A stretch of 27,462 bases of DNA from Streptomyces katrae (GTDB lineage: Bacteria; Actinomycetota; Actinomycetes; Streptomycetales; Streptomycetaceae), in contig NZ_JNZY01000056.1 in the NCBI RefSeq assembly GCF_000717655.1, positions 1 through 27,462 of the forward strand. The letters run 5' to 3'. Below are positions 1 to 8,025 of this stretch, in pieces. How positions within the stretch are numbered: the stretch's first letter is position 1; each line of letters starts with the position of its first letter. The position numbers and the translations under genes are program-made. The notes under the pieces are model-generated. The model ran no database searches and was not told where the DNA came from. It saw only the letters and a program-made list of their open reading frames with translations.

Positions 1-437
1 AAGTCAGTGAGCAGCACCTCGGTGAAGGCGTCGGCTGCGGGCGCGCGCACCGGGAAGTTCGGCAGTGGGGTTCTAAGCCAGAGCAGACGCAGGACGGGCG
101 ACGGGGCTGGCTGCCGAAGAGTGGCGCTACTGCAGGCCACTGAGCAGTTCGCATCACCAGCAGTACCGAGTGGAGCAGTACCCGCAGTTCGCATTACCAG
201 CAGTACAGAAGTTCCCGCAGGTAGCAGTTGATCACCAGAGGGAAGAACGGAGGAGTTGAGGCGCCATCAGGATCGCCCGGACGCCACGCGAGTCCGGGTA
301 CCGCAGGACATCGTTAGTGAGGTGGTCTCCGGTCACGCATCCGCGATCCCCGCATCCCCGACGAAGCTCAGGTCGGGCAGGCGGAAACAGAACGCCGGCG
401 CAGTATCAGGCCCGGCAGATGGTGTAGCAGTTCCTTC
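1..437. other. Left-edge region without a confident gene
   Basis: No convincing coding frame was found before the MerR-type gene. The first 80 bases read on the minus strand as a short peptide fragment (PLPNFPVRAPAADAF) that could be the start of a gene running off the left edge. It has no clear start codon or ribosome binding site, so I do not call it. The rest holds a short tandem repeat and the approach to a strong hairpin. A TTG-started frame at 256 follows a GGAGG sequence, but its composition is unconvincing. Confidence 0.4.
144..206. repeat. Two-copy 23-bp direct repeat, 40-bp period
   Basis: Bases 144-166 and 184-206 share 22 of 23 positions, starting GCAGTTCGCAT and ending ACCAGCAGTAC, with 17 bases between them. 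A weaker related stretch (GTAGCAGTTGATCACC) follows near 222. The origin is unknown: it could be repeated protein-binding sites or the relic of a repetitive coding sequence. Confidence 0.7.
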
Positions 438-469
438 GGGGCCCGGGTGCCAGCAGGCACCCGGGCCCC
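438..469 (+). terminator. Perfect 14-bp hairpin upstream of the MerR-type gene
   Basis: GGGGCCCGGGTGCC at 438-451 pairs perfectly with 456-469 across a four-base loop. There is no T-run after it. It sits 25 bases before the ATG of the regulator at 495, so it either terminates transcription entering from the left or forms a structured leader just upstream of the ribosome binding site. The sequence alone does not separate these. Confidence 0.6.
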
Positions 470-494
470 TCCACGCGTTCCGCAGAGAGGTGAA

Positions 495-833
495 ATGACC
501 GCAGAAGACATGCTTGGCCGTCTCGACGACGACGACTACCCCGCCTACACCATGGGCCGGGCCGCCGAAATGCTCGGCACCACCCAGGGCTTCCTGCGCG
601 CCATCGGAGAGGCCCGCCTGATCACCCCGCTGCGCTCCGCCGGCGGGCACCGCCGTTACTCCCGCTACCAGCTGCGCATCGCGGCCCGCGCCCGGGAGCT
701 CGTCGACCAGGGCACCCCGATCGAGGCGGCCTGCCGCATCGTCATCCTGGAAGACCAGCTCGAGGAAGCCCAGCGCACCAACGCCGAGTACCGCCGCGCC
801 GCCGGTTCGGCGAACCCGGCGGCCGCGGCCTGA
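495..833 (+). CDS. MerR-type helix-turn-helix regulator, small
   Basis: This 112-residue cytoplasmic protein has a MerR-like DNA-binding head. YTMGRAAEMLGTTQGFLRAI forms the helix-turn-helix (about residues 15-35), followed by the wing motif SAGGHRRYSRYQL typical of the family. The tail (about residues 75-105) is a short charged helix that could dimerise (ILEDQLEEAQRTNAEYRR). It lacks the long effector-binding domain of classical MerR proteins. The ATG at 495 is chosen because GAGAGGTGAA lies directly upstream; the longer frame from 447 would run through the hairpin. A cold-shock gene follows on the same strand after about 240 bases, and a role in stress regulation is inferred only from that. 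Confidence 0.85.
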   Translation: MTAEDMLGRLDDDDYPAYTMGRAAEMLGTTQGFLRAIGEARLITPLRSAGGHRRYSRYQLRIAARARELVDQGTPIEAACRIVILEDQLEEAQRTNAEYRRAAGSANPAAAA

Positions 834-845
834 GACCGCACCCAC

Positions 846-866
846 GCCCGCCGGACACCGGCGGGC
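846..866 (+). terminator. Hairpin after the MerR-type gene
   Basis: GCCCGCCGG (846-854) pairs perfectly with CCGGCGGGC (858-866) around a three-base loop, 13 bases after the regulator's stop. It is a probable factor-independent terminator of the GC-rich actinobacterial kind without a T-run. Confidence 0.5.
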
Positions 867-961
867 CCCGCGGCCCGGTGTGCCGAGTCGTTTCCTCTGG
901 TGACAGGGTGTGCGGGCGTGTAACGTTTGGGTCAGCTGTCGTGGTTCGGAAGTTCCCTTTG

Positions 962-986
962 CCCACGCCTTCGGCGTGGGTGTTTT
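962..986 (+). terminator. Hairpin plus T-rich tail in the cold-shock gene leader
   Basis: CCCACGCC (962-969), loop TTC, GGCGTGGG (973-980), then TGTTTT. This has the form of an intrinsic terminator. It lies 85-110 bases before the cold-shock start, so it may end transcription from upstream or, if the cold-shock promoter is further left, act as a structured 5' leader or attenuator, as cold-shock genes often have long leaders. Confidence 0.5.
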
Positions 987-1070
987 GCTGTGCTGTGCCG
1001 CAGGAACCAGGGCGATCACCTCCGCTTTCCGCACATCGTGGGAGGCGTACATCGACTGGAAGGCATGGAT

Positions 1071-1274
1071 ATGGCTACGGGAACTGTGAAGTGGTTCAAC
1101 GCTGAGAAGGGCTTCGGCTTCATCGCCCAGGACGGCGGCGGCCCGGATGTCTTCGCCCACTACTCGGCGATCAACTCCTCGGGCTTCCGCGAGCTCCAGG
1201 AGGGCCAGGTTGTGACGTTCGACGTCACCCAGGGCCAGAAGGGCCCCCAGGCCGAGAACATCACCCCGGCCTAA
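1071..1274 (+). CDS. Cold-shock domain protein (CspA family)
   Basis: A complete 67-residue single cold-shock domain, the usual length for bacterial Csp proteins. It binds single-stranded RNA or DNA and acts as an RNA chaperone. The RNP1 motif KGFGFI (about residues 16-21) and the RNP2-like VFAHYSAI (about 30-37) are present, and it opens with the family hallmark [13 protein letters not shown]2 has Ala and Tyr where VFVHFSAI is typical. The start MATGTVKWF at 1071 fits the family. An in-frame ATG at 1065 would add two residues, and AAGG lies just upstream. Confidence 0.96.
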   Translation: MATGTVKWFNAEKGFGFIAQDGGGPDVFAHYSAINSSGFRELQEGQVVTFDVTQGQKGPQAENITPA

Positions 1275-1498
1275 CCCTCCCCACCTCCGCCTGCGGGCAC
1301 CGAGATCGGCCCGGCTTCCCAACCGCCCGGTAGCGGGCGACCCGAACGACGGAACCCCGGTCGGCGCCCCAGAGGCAACGGACACGCACCGGACGAGGGC
1401 TGCGCGACTGCGCCCGGCCCTCGTCCGTGGTGCACCGCCACCTCCCGCGCGGTCGCCCCATCGAGCAGGGGGCCGGGTACCGCGCCGTGCAGAGGCGC

Positions 1499-1714
1499 TC
1501 AGCCTGCCTGACTGCTCGGCCGCTTGGGCAGGAAGAACATCAGGGTCCACATCAGGGCCCACATCAGGGCGAGGGTGCCGCTGATCCACCAGAGGGTGCG
1601 GTGGGCAGTCAGCGCGGTGCCCAGCGCGATGCCCAGGCTGGTCTGTAACCGGCGTTCCGGGGTTTGCCTGACCTCGGGGGAGCGCAGGATCGGTCCATGA
1701 TTGAGCAGCGGCAA
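1499..1714 (-). CDS. Possible small single-span membrane protein
   Basis: This frame could encode up to 71 residues. Its C-terminal half holds one strong hydrophobic segment rich in Trp and Met (WWISGTLALMWALMWTLMFF), followed by the positive tail PKRPSS. That is the pattern of a small membrane protein with a cytoplasmic C-terminus. The start is uncertain: a TTG at 1714 with a weak ribosome binding site is the longest option. No family is recognised. The hydrophobic segment is encoded partly by a short DNA repeat (the 9-bp unit CACATCAGG on the plus strand), which could make it an accident. Confidence 0.35.
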   Translation of the reverse strand: MPLLNHGPILRSPEVRQTPERRLQTSLGIALGTALTAHRTLWWISGTLALMWALMWTLMFFLPKRPSSQAG

Positions 1715-1776
1715 CTCGTGGTCGCAATCATGCGTGCAGGTTCGTCGGGACCTTGCCCGTGTGTGACGAGGTGACG

Positions 1777-2112
1777 GTGCCGTCCGCAGGGGCCCGCCCC
1801 GGTTTCGGCGGGCACGCAGCCGGTCCTGCCCGGCTGTCTCCCGCGGTACGGGAGACAGTCGAGGCGATCGTGCGGGCGGTGGGAGCCGGCGACGACATCC
1901 TGATCGACCGCCTGCTGACCCGCTTCACGCACCTCGCGGACTTCCACGCCCTCATACACCTGCGCACCCGCCTGCACACCACACTCCGAGCAACGACGGG
2001 CCTACGCCCGAACACCACGCTCCCGTTTGCGCCTGGAAGTCGCAGTTCGCTTCGCGCTGCTGGCTACGCCAGGGTGCTGGGCCAGCAGGCCGACTCTCTT
2101 GTGGAGGGGTGA
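1777..2112 (+). CDS. Hypothetical protein
   Basis: Unrecognised protein of about 111 residues. The central part (LSPAVRETVEAIVRAVGAGDDILIDRLLTRFTHLADFHALIHL, about residues 20-62) looks like genuine amphipathic helix. The tail beyond is Arg/Thr/Ser-rich and less convincing, so the 3' end may be decayed. The GTG at 1777 follows GAGG at a suitable distance; alternative in-frame starts lie at 1753 (TTG) and 1771 (GTG). It could be a regulatory or toxin-antitoxin remnant, but nothing shows this. Confidence 0.4.
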   Translation: MPSAGARPGFGGHAAGPARLSPAVRETVEAIVRAVGAGDDILIDRLLTRFTHLADFHALIHLRTRLHTTLRATTGLRPNTTLPFAPGSRSSLRAAGYARVLGQQADSLVEG

Positions 2113-2149
2113 CGTGGAGGCTGCCGGATCGTTTCAGCTGATGTGAATT

Positions 2150-2533
2150 ATGCATTCCGCTTTCTCGTTCCGGGCTTCCGCCGTCCGGTCCACACCAGCA
2201 TGCCGGTCCGGGGCCGAGCGTCCACGGTGGCAGTCGTGGCGCGTCCGCGTGAGGGGCGCCGGGGTGAGGGGGCGGTCGTTCTACTGGTGTCGCTCCTGCC
2301 GCGGGCCCCTCTACGCCACCAGTTTCCACGCGATTCCGGCCGGCTGGGACTGGGAGATCGACCATCAGCAGCCCGGCGACTGCGCCAACGGGCACCTGAT
2401 GCCCCTGACCGGCACCGCCACCGTCCCTGAGGACCTGCCCAACGCACCCGGCTGCTCGTCCTCGGATCCTGACCCCGAACCGCCGGCACCCAAGGCAGGC
2501 ATACCCGTCACCCCGTTGCGGGTCTCCTGGTGA
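2150..2533 (+). CDS. Hypothetical protein with Cys/His pairs
   Basis: Unrecognised; up to 127 residues. The credible part is the C-terminal half, which has CRSC (about residues 47-50) and later DCANGH (about 77-82), a spacing that could bind zinc like a small ribbon domain. It also contains WDWEIDHQ. The N-terminal 40 residues are Arg/Ser-rich and may not be translated. A GTG or other start inside the frame, around residue 33-39, is possible. No partner genes help to define its role. Confidence 0.35.
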   Translation: MHSAFSFRASAVRSTPACRSGAERPRWQSWRVRVRGAGVRGRSFYWCRSCRGPLYATSFHAIPAGWDWEIDHQQPGDCANGHLMPLTGTATVPEDLPNAPGCSSSDPDPEPPAPKAGIPVTPLRVSW

Positions 2534-2835
2534 CGGTCGGGATACGGGCCGCCACGGCGCCCGGCGTGGGGCCGCTGGGCTGCTTGTGGACCACAGGAAC
2601 GCTCCAGTGCAGAGAAGTTTCGCCGACGTGCGGGCGGGCGGCGGGTGGGTGTCGGATTCTCCGAACTACGACGCCCTCGAGCGGCAGTGGGGCCAGGAAG
2701 GCCGGGAGGTTCCCGGCGGCGAAGGAACGCGCCAAAAGGAAGGCACCGGTCGGCAGGCGCAGACCTGTTCCACCGCGGCTGACCGTACCGGCGGTGCCGC
2801 TGGTACGGCCGAAAGGTCTGACCCAATACCGGGAA
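2534..2835. other. Intergenic region downstream of the desaturase
   Basis: No convincing gene in this 302-base stretch. It contains nested inverted repeats at 2760-2820 (described separately) in the 3' flank of the minus-strand desaturase gene. Minus-strand peptide readings here have low-complexity character. Confidence 0.4.
2760..2820 (-). terminator. Nested inverted repeats after the desaturase gene
   Basis: CAGACCT (2760-2766) pairs with AGGTCTG (2814-2820), and inside it CCGTACC (2783-2789) pairs with GGTACGG (2802-2808). The structure begins 15 bases past the desaturase stop codon on the minus strand and is a plausible transcript end. There is no T-run. Confidence 0.4.
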
Positions 2836-3954
2836 TCAGGCCGCGACGAGCTCCTGCTCGCGGTCCGGCGTTTTGACCTTGGGCTTCCTGTTCGGCAGTG
2901 AGAGCCGGAAGACCTTGCGCCACGCGGAGAACACCTGCTTGGGGAGCGGCCCGGTGACGTACTCCAGCTCGTACTTCTCGAACAGCGCGCGCACCTTCAC
3001 CGCGACCTCGGCGTATCGGTTGCTGGGCAGGTCCGGGAACAGGTGGTGCTCGATCTGGTGCGACAGGTTGCCGGTCATGAAGTGCATGGCCCTGCTGCCG
3101 CTGATGTTCGCCGAGCCCATCATCTGGCGCAGGTACCACTGGCCGCGCGTTTCGTCCTTGATCGACCGGCGCTCGAAGACCTGTACGCCCTCGGGGAAGT
3201 GCCCGCACATGATCACCGAGTGGGTCCAGACGTTGCGGACCAGGTTGGCGGTGAACGTGGCGGCGAGGGTGGTGAGGAACGACGGGCCCGACAGCAGGGG
3301 GTGGATGACGTAGTCCTTGAGGACCTGCTTGCGGATCTTGCGGCCCACGGCCTTGGCCCGCGCGCGGAACTCCGGGTTCTTGCGGCGGCGCTTGTGCAGG
3401 TTCTTGCCCAGCTCCAGGTCGTACGCGGCGATGCCGTACTCGAAGAAGCAGGCGTTGATGAAGTTCCACAGCGGCTGGCCGAGGTGGAACGGGTGCCACT
3501 TCTGGTCCTCGTCGACGCGCATGATGCCGTAGCCGAGGTCGTTGTCCTTGCCGAGCACGTTGGTGTACGTGTGGTGCAGCTCGTTGTGCGAGTGCTTCCA
3601 CTGGTCGGCCGGCGAGACGTGATCCCAATCCCAGGTGGAGGAGTGGATCTTCGGGTCTCGCATCCAGTCCCACTGGCCGTGCAGGATGTTGTGACCGATC
3701 TCCATGTTGTCCATGATCTTCGCCACGGACAGCCCGGCGGTGCCGAGCAGCCACGCGGGCGGGAAGAACGAGAACAGCAGCACGCCCCTGCTGGCCAGCT
3801 CGAGCTTGCGCTGCGCCGAGATGACCTTGCGGATGTAGGCGGCGTCCTTCTCGCCGCGGTCGGCGATCACCTCGTCGCGGATCGCGTCCAGCTCGCGGCC
3901 GAGCTCCTCGATCTGCTCCGCGGTCAGGTGGGCGGTGGGGTCGATAGCGGTCAA
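2836..3954 (-). CDS. Membrane fatty-acid / acyl-CoA desaturase
   Basis: A 372-residue di-iron membrane desaturase that introduces a double bond into fatty acyl chains using O2 and electrons from a reductase. All three histidine boxes are visible: HNILHG (88-93), HNELHH (123-128) and HQIEHH (299-304). Hydrophobic spans flank the boxes (for example around residues 57-75). The pattern matches the mycobacterial DesA3-type group. The start is a TTG at 3954, preceded by AGGAAG and lying 7 bases after the stop of the upstream reductase gene. The frame continues further upstream, but there it reads antisense-like sequence inside the reductase gene. The two genes are clearly an operon with tight coupling, so the reductase is the likely electron donor. 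It is probably regulated by the divergent PucR protein. Confidence 0.93.
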   Translation of the reverse strand: MTAIDPTAHLTAEQIEELGRELDAIRDEVIADRGEKDAAYIRKVISAQRKLELASRGVLLFSFFPPAWLLGTAGLSVAKIMDNMEIGHNILHGQWDWMRDPKIHSSTWDWDHVSPADQWKHSHNELHHTYTNVLGKDNDLGYGIMRVDEDQKWHPFHLGQPLWNFINACFFEYGIAAYDLELGKNLHKRRRKNPEFRARAKAVGRKIRKQVLKDYVIHPLLSGPSFLTTLAATFTANLVRNVWTHSVIMCGHFPEGVQVFERRSIKDETRGQWYLRQMMGSANISGSRAMHFMTGNLSHQIEHHLFPDLPSNRYAEVAVKVRALFEKYELEYVTGPLPKQVFSAWRKVFRLSLPNRKPKVKTPDREQELVAA

Positions 3955-3961
3955 GGTCTTC

Positions 3962-5017
3962 CTATCGTTCGATGTCGCAGGGGCCCGCGGCGGCGGACAC
4001 GCAGGTCTGGATGAGGACGCCCGGCTCGGCCTCGGTGATCTCGCCGGTGCGCAGGTCACGGACGGCGCCCGCCTTGAGCGGCGTGATGCAGCCGAAGCAG
4101 ATGCCCATGCGGCACCCGGAGGGCATGAGCACGCCGGCCTCCTCGCCGATGTCCAGCAACGGCGTGGCGCCGTCCGCGTCGACCGTCTTGCCCGTGACGC
4201 TGAACGTAACCTCGCCGCCGTCGCCGGCGACGACGATGCTGGGGCGGAAGCGTTCGGTGTGCAGGCGCTCTGGTACGCCGTGCTCGGTCCAGTGCTCTTC
4301 GGCGGCGTCCAGCAGGCCCGCGGGCCCGCAGGCCCAGGTCTCGCGCTCGGCCCAGTCGGGCACGAGTGCGTCGAGACGGGCGATGTCGAGCACGCCGTCT
4401 GTCTCGGTGTGCACCTCGGTGAGCCGCAGCTTCCTGTCCGCGACCAGGCCGTGCAGTTCGTCGCGGAAGATCACGTCGTGCGGCCGTGGCGCGCAGTGGA
4501 CCATGACGACGTCGTCGAGCTCGTTGTCGCGCAGCATGCCCATCACGGGCGTGATGCCGCTGCCGGCCGTCAGGTAGAGCACTTTGGCGGGCTTGGCCTG
4601 CGGCAGCACGAAGTCACCGGTCGGCTGGTCGAGCTGGACCAGCGTGCCCGGTTTCGCCCTGCGGACCAGGTGGTTGCTGACCTTGCCGTCCGGGATCGCC
4701 TTCACGGTGATTGTGACGCGGCCGTCCCGGCGGTTCGTCGGCGAGGTGATGGAGTAGGCACGCCACAGGCGCACCCCGTCGACATCGACCCCGATCCGCA
4801 TGTACTGACCGGCTCTGTGGCCGCGCCAGCCCCGTCCCGGCCTGATCACGATAGTCGCGGCGTCACTCGTCTCGGGGTGCACGGTCTCGATGCGCCCACG
4901 CAGGTCAGCGCCCGCACGCAGCGGGCTGACCAGGTCGAGGTAGTCCGACGGCAGCAGCGGCGTCGTGACCATCTCCAGCAGTTTCCACGCCCTGCTGCGG
5001 AGGGCTGCACTCGTCAT
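3962..5017 (-). CDS. Ferredoxin-type flavin reductase with 2Fe-2S domain
   Basis: A 351-residue reductase that passes electrons from NAD(P)H through FAD and a [2Fe-2S] cluster, here most likely to the desaturase encoded next in the operon. Visible elements are a flavin-binding RAYSITS (86-92), an NAD(P)H-binding LYLTAGSGITPVMG (147-160), a C-terminal nucleotide-fold motif WACGPAGL (228-235) and a plant-type ferredoxin domain with cluster ligands C302, C307, C310 and C339. This order matches Rv3230c, partner of DesA3 in mycobacteria. The ATG at 5017 follows GGAG. The intergenic region to the divergent regulator carries two inverted repeats that may control both directions. Confidence 0.93.
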   Translation of the reverse strand: MTSAALRSRAWKLLEMVTTPLLPSDYLDLVSPLRAGADLRGRIETVHPETSDAATIVIRPGRGWRGHRAGQYMRIGVDVDGVRLWRAYSITSPTNRRDGRVTITVKAIPDGKVSNHLVRRAKPGTLVQLDQPTGDFVLPQAKPAKVLYLTAGSGITPVMGMLRDNELDDVVMVHCAPRPHDVIFRDELHGLVADRKLRLTEVHTETDGVLDIARLDALVPDWAERETWACGPAGLLDAAEEHWTEHGVPERLHTERFRPSIVVAGDGGEVTFSVTGKTVDADGATPLLDIGEEAGVLMPSGCRMGICFGCITPLKAGAVRDLRTGEITEAEPGVLIQTCVSAAAGPCDIER

Positions 5018-5048
5018 GACTCCAGCTTGCTGCGCCTCAAGGGGTAAA

Positions 5049-5064
5049 GTCCTGACCGCAGGAC
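5049..5064. promoter_or_regulatory. Perfect inverted repeat, likely operator 1
   Basis: GTCCTG-ACCG-CAGGAC is a perfect 6-bp inverted repeat with a 4-base spacer, 32 bases upstream of the reductase ATG and 41 bases upstream of the PucR-type start. Its position in the divergent promoter region suggests a binding site for the PucR regulator. Confidence 0.55.
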
Positions 5065-5083
5065 GTAAATCTGATCGGCTGAA

Positions 5084-5100
5084 TTGTTCGCAGGGAACAA
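5084..5100. promoter_or_regulatory. Perfect inverted repeat, likely operator 2
   Basis: TTGTTC-GCAGG-GAACAA is a perfect 6-bp inverted repeat with a 5-base spacer. It ends 4 bases before the chosen GTG start of the PucR gene and overlaps its ribosome binding site (AGGGA), so a protein bound here could block the regulator's own expression. Confidence 0.6.
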
Positions 5101-5104
5101 AACC

Positions 5105-6244
5105 GTGAGCCATGCAATCCGGAGGGCCAGCGAACTGGCCCTGGATGAGACGACGGTCACCGCACTTCGGGCCGCGCTGAAGACCACCGCCGACGAGGTC
5201 GTTCAGGCGATCATCGACGAGGTCCCTCCCTACGCCAACGCCCTTTCGGGCCGCATGGGCGCCACCATCCGCCGAGCCGTCCGTACCGCCCTGGGGCACT
5301 ACCTGGACCTCGCGAGCGGGAACGCCACAGGCGGCGACGCCGGTGACGCAGCCTACGAGCTGGGCCGCGGCGAGGTGCGCGACGGCCGTTCGATGGACGC
5401 CCTGCTCAGCGCCTACCGCGTCGGCGCCCGCGTGGCCTGGCGATGCCTGGCAGCGGGTGCCGTACCCGTAGGTCTGCCCGCCGCCGAGGTCGCCAAGTTC
5501 GCCGAGCTGACCTTCGCCTACATCGACGAGCTCTCTGCCGCGAGCGCTGCGGGCCACGCCGACGAACTGGCCGCCCGGGGCAGGGCCCACGAGCGCCAGC
5601 TGGAACACCTGGCCCGCGACCTCCTCGCCGGCGCGAGCCCGGAGGTGCTGCTGGCCTCTGTTCAACGGGCCGGCTGGCAGCCTCCGGTTTCGCTGACCGC
5701 GGTCCTTCTGCCCGCCGCCCAGGCCCGGCCTGCCTACCGCGCGCTCGACCCGAGCACCCTCGTCCTCGACGATCTGCCGGACGCCACCGGTGTGCTGCTC
5801 GTCCCCGATGCCGACCGATCACATCTCTTGCGGCAGCTGACCGACCGCACCGCCGTGGTCGGCCCGGCCCGGCCATGGACTCGTGCTTCCGCCTCGTACG
5901 CACGAGCCGTACGCGCGCGCTCCCTCTCCTCCGATATTCGCGACACCGAGGACCACCTGCCCGAGCTGGTGCTGAGCGCCGACGTGGACGCGTTCGCAGA
6001 CCTGCGTGCCCGAGCCCTCGCACCGTTGCGTACCTTGCCTGTCGCGACGGCACGGCGGCAGGAGGAGACGTTGCGGGCGTGGCTGCTGCACCAGGGCAGG
6101 CGGGACGAGGTGGCGGCGGCGTTGTTCGTCCATCCCCAGACGGTCCGGTACCGGATGTCGCAGCTGCGGGAGCTGTTTCCGGATCTCGCATCGCCGCACC
6201 GGGTCCTTGAACTGACGCTGGCGGTCGGTCTTCGGGTCAGCTGA
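5105..6244 (+). CDS. PucR-family transcriptional regulator
   Basis: A 379-residue DNA-binding regulator of the PucR/CdaR type. The C-terminal region EETLRAWLLHQGRRDEVAAALFVHPQTVRYR (about 325-355) is the characteristic PucR helix-turn-helix, ending LFPDLASPHRVLELTLAVGL. The N-terminal part is helical and probably a sensory or RsbR-like domain. It is transcribed away from the desaturase-reductase operon, the usual layout for a local regulator of that operon; known PucR proteins are often activators. The GTG at 5105 is preferred because AGGGA lies 8 bases upstream. The TTG at 5084 has no ribosome binding site and lies inside the palindrome. Confidence 0.9.
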   Translation: MSHAIRRASELALDETTVTALRAALKTTADEVVQAIIDEVPPYANALSGRMGATIRRAVRTALGHYLDLASGNATGGDAGDAAYELGRGEVRDGRSMDALLSAYRVGARVAWRCLAAGAVPVGLPAAEVAKFAELTFAYIDELSAASAAGHADELAARGRAHERQLEHLARDLLAGASPEVLLASVQRAGWQPPVSLTAVLLPAAQARPAYRALDPSTLVLDDLPDATGVLLVPDADRSHLLRQLTDRTAVVGPARPWTRASASYARAVRARSLSSDIRDTEDHLPELVLSADVDAFADLRARALAPLRTLPVATARRQEETLRAWLLHQGRRDEVAAALFVHPQTVRYRMSQLRELFPDLASPHRVLELTLAVGLRVS

Positions 6245-6355
6245 CGCGTACTTCGACCGTCCACGACCGCGTCCGCGAGCAGTCCAGGAATCGTGCCTCG
6301 TTCTCGGTGCCATCAGTTGGCTCATGCGGCCCGGGGGAGAGCTGTATTGGCCAGC

Positions 6356-6666
6356 TCAATGGGGATCGGTGGCCACTGGTGTCCTGGGCGTGGTGTGGGT
6401 GTGCGGCAGGTAGAAGGTGGGGTGGGGGGTGAGGATGACGGTGGTGTCTCTCTTGCCGTTCCAGGTGTGGCCGAGCCCGTTGTAGCGGGGGTGAGGTAGG
6501 ACCATTCGAGGTTCCCGGCCAGCATCGCTTCCAGCGCGTCGAGGCAGGCGTGAAGACTGCTGTCCTGGCCTGCCGCGGCTTTCACCCGGTGGACGGTCGC
6601 GGCGATGCGGTCGACGGCGGCTTGGAGGTTGCCGCCGTTGTCGGCGAGCGAGAGGTGGATTTTCGT
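6356..6666 (-). pseudogene. Broken hypothetical gene, 5' end cut by an IS
   Basis: Read on the minus strand, a coherent peptide (IHLSLADNGGNLQAAVDRIA, then SSLHACLDALEAMLAGNLEW) runs from 6666 towards 6500. After LEWSYLTP it continues sensibly in another frame (RYNGLGHTWNGKRDTTVILT) to a stop at 6356, so one base appears lost in a C-run near 6490. The first codon follows a stop and has no start. The truncation point coincides with the end of the IS5-type transposase remnant, suggesting the insertion removed the 5' part. No function is recognised. Confidence 0.5.
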
Positions 6667-6679
6667 TCATGGAGGGTTT

Positions 6680-7108
6680 TCAGCGGTAGCTCTCCAGGGT
6701 GAGGACGGCTTTGGCTGCCTGGGTGAGCCAGGTGGGGCTGCGGCGGGCATGGCGGAAGATCTTCCAGGTCTTCAGTCGTGCGATGCCGCGTTCGACGGGG
6801 TAGCGGAGCCTGGCGTGGGCCCGGTTGATCGACCGCTGGCCAGCGAGGTCCTGGCGGGGCCGTCGTCGGTGGGGAACAGCGAACGTGCCGCCGGCCCCGA
6901 CGTAGCCGAGGTCGGGCAGGACCGGGGTCCCGACGCGGACGCAGGTGGCGATGATGCGGTGCCGGCGGGCGGCCGTGAGGTCGTGGGTCCGGCCCGGCAA
7001 CGCTCGCGAGACCCAGAGGATTTTGCCTGTGGGGTCGGTGATGACCTGCAGCGAGTTCGGTGCGGTGGCGGACTGGCTCGGGGGCGGGTGCACCTCCGTG
7101 CCGGCCAC
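6680..7108 (-). pseudogene. IS5-type transposase, C-terminal remnant
   Basis: The frame carries the C-terminal catalytic half of an IS5-group DDE transposase. LQVITDPTGKILWVSRALPG is followed by GRTHDLTAAR (the second catalytic Asp region) and later by NRAHARLRYPVERGIARLKTWK, which holds the catalytic Glu region. The N-terminal part with the DNA-binding and first Asp segments is absent: before about 7080 the reading is unrelated. The element is therefore truncated and inactive. It has a natural stop at 6680, next to the broken hypothetical gene. Confidence 0.8.
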
Positions 7109-7170
7109 CGGATCGGGGAAGCCAGGGTACCCCCACCTGCCCCGGGCCCTGGCAGCTCTGTAACCTCTCC

Positions 7171-7762
7171 CGCCCCGTCAGTTCGACCGCCGCGCGGTGG
7201 TCCTGGCTCCTCGCCCACGACAAGATCGAAGTACCCATGGGGCCGACGGTCGCTTCGCTGGTGCTGGCCGGTGCCGTGGGCGCCACGCACCGGGTCCGTC
7301 TCGATGACCCGGGGCTGACCCCGGCCGACGACGCCAAGGGCGAGGACCAGTTGTCCGGCTGGTCCACCGACTATGACGCCGACGCGCTGGCCGAGCTGGC
7401 GGCATGGGGAGCTTGGGGCTTCGGTGCGCCGGCTGACCGCGCCGGGCGCGGGGCCGTCGGCGGTGCTGGGGGAGGTGCGGGTGATCAAGCGGTTCCGGTC
7501 GGGGTCGGGCGGCCTGCGGATGACGCTCGCGTGGCCGGCTGGTCTGCGAGGCGCCGCCTCGGTGGGCTCGGTGGGGGTGGTCCGTCACGGGGTGACGTAC
7601 GCCAGCCCGGGGCCGGAGTGCGTGTGCAAGCGGCACGACTGCGGCGGCGTCGTTCCGGTCGACTGGTGCCGGGAGCACGGGCGCGCGCCAGGGCCCTGTA
7701 CGAGCGGCGCAGCTTCACGGCCGTGCGGACCGAGCACACGTCGCCGAGTTGGGTTCCTTTGA
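7171..7762 (+). pseudogene. Remnant hypothetical gene(s) with Cys motif
   Basis: Two plus-strand segments look once-coding. The first (about 7180-7420) reads VASLVLAGAVGATHRVRLDD, then LSGWSTDYDADALAELAAW. The second, in another frame (about 7560-7690), reads VTYASPGPECVCKRHDCGG, then VPVDWCREHG, a Cys-rich stretch that could be a small zinc site. The frame change and lack of a start argue for decay. I do not recognise the family, and they may derive from one gene or two. Confidence 0.35.
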
Positions 7763-7785
7763 GCACCGCAGACCCTTTGGAGGGG

Positions 7786-7994
7786 TCACGGGCTCGCTTC
7801 CACAGCGCGCGGCGGCAGCATGCGCGCCATGTGGGTTTTCCCGGCTCCCTACGGGCCCATCACGTACAGGGTGACCGGGTCGTCCTGCGGGGTGATGGAG
7901 CTCAGGTACATCGGACGATCAGCTCGTGGAAGATCCACGTGTGCTCGCTGGCTGAGAGGCGGTGGTAGTCGACGCCGGGCGGGACCGTGAGCGG
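7786..7994 (-). pseudogene. Zeta-toxin-type kinase, decayed N-terminal fragment
   Basis: On the minus strand, PGVDYHRLSASEHTWIFHEL leads, after a frameshift near 7905, into SSITPQDDPVTLYVMGP-stop-GAGKTHMARM. This matches the N-terminus of actinobacterial zeta-toxin family kinases, which phosphorylate UDP-sugars or related substrates and use a Walker A motif GPxGAGKT. Here the x position is a TAG stop (CAG to TAG would restore Gln). A TAA precedes the fragment, and the frame ends after about 10 further codons. At least three lesions make it a clear pseudogene; the kinase core is absent. Confidence 0.65.
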
Positions 7995-8025
7995 TTACCC
8001 GGTCCGGCGGACCGGCTCGGCCAGC

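Noticed and set aside
144..238. CRISPR-like array
   Set aside because: Only two full copies, no palindromic repeat, 17-base spacing, and no cas genes.
3955..4059. 35-residue N-terminal extension of the desaturase
   Set aside because: It overlaps the reductase gene's 3' end out of frame; the TTG at 3954 has a ribosome binding site and fits the operon.
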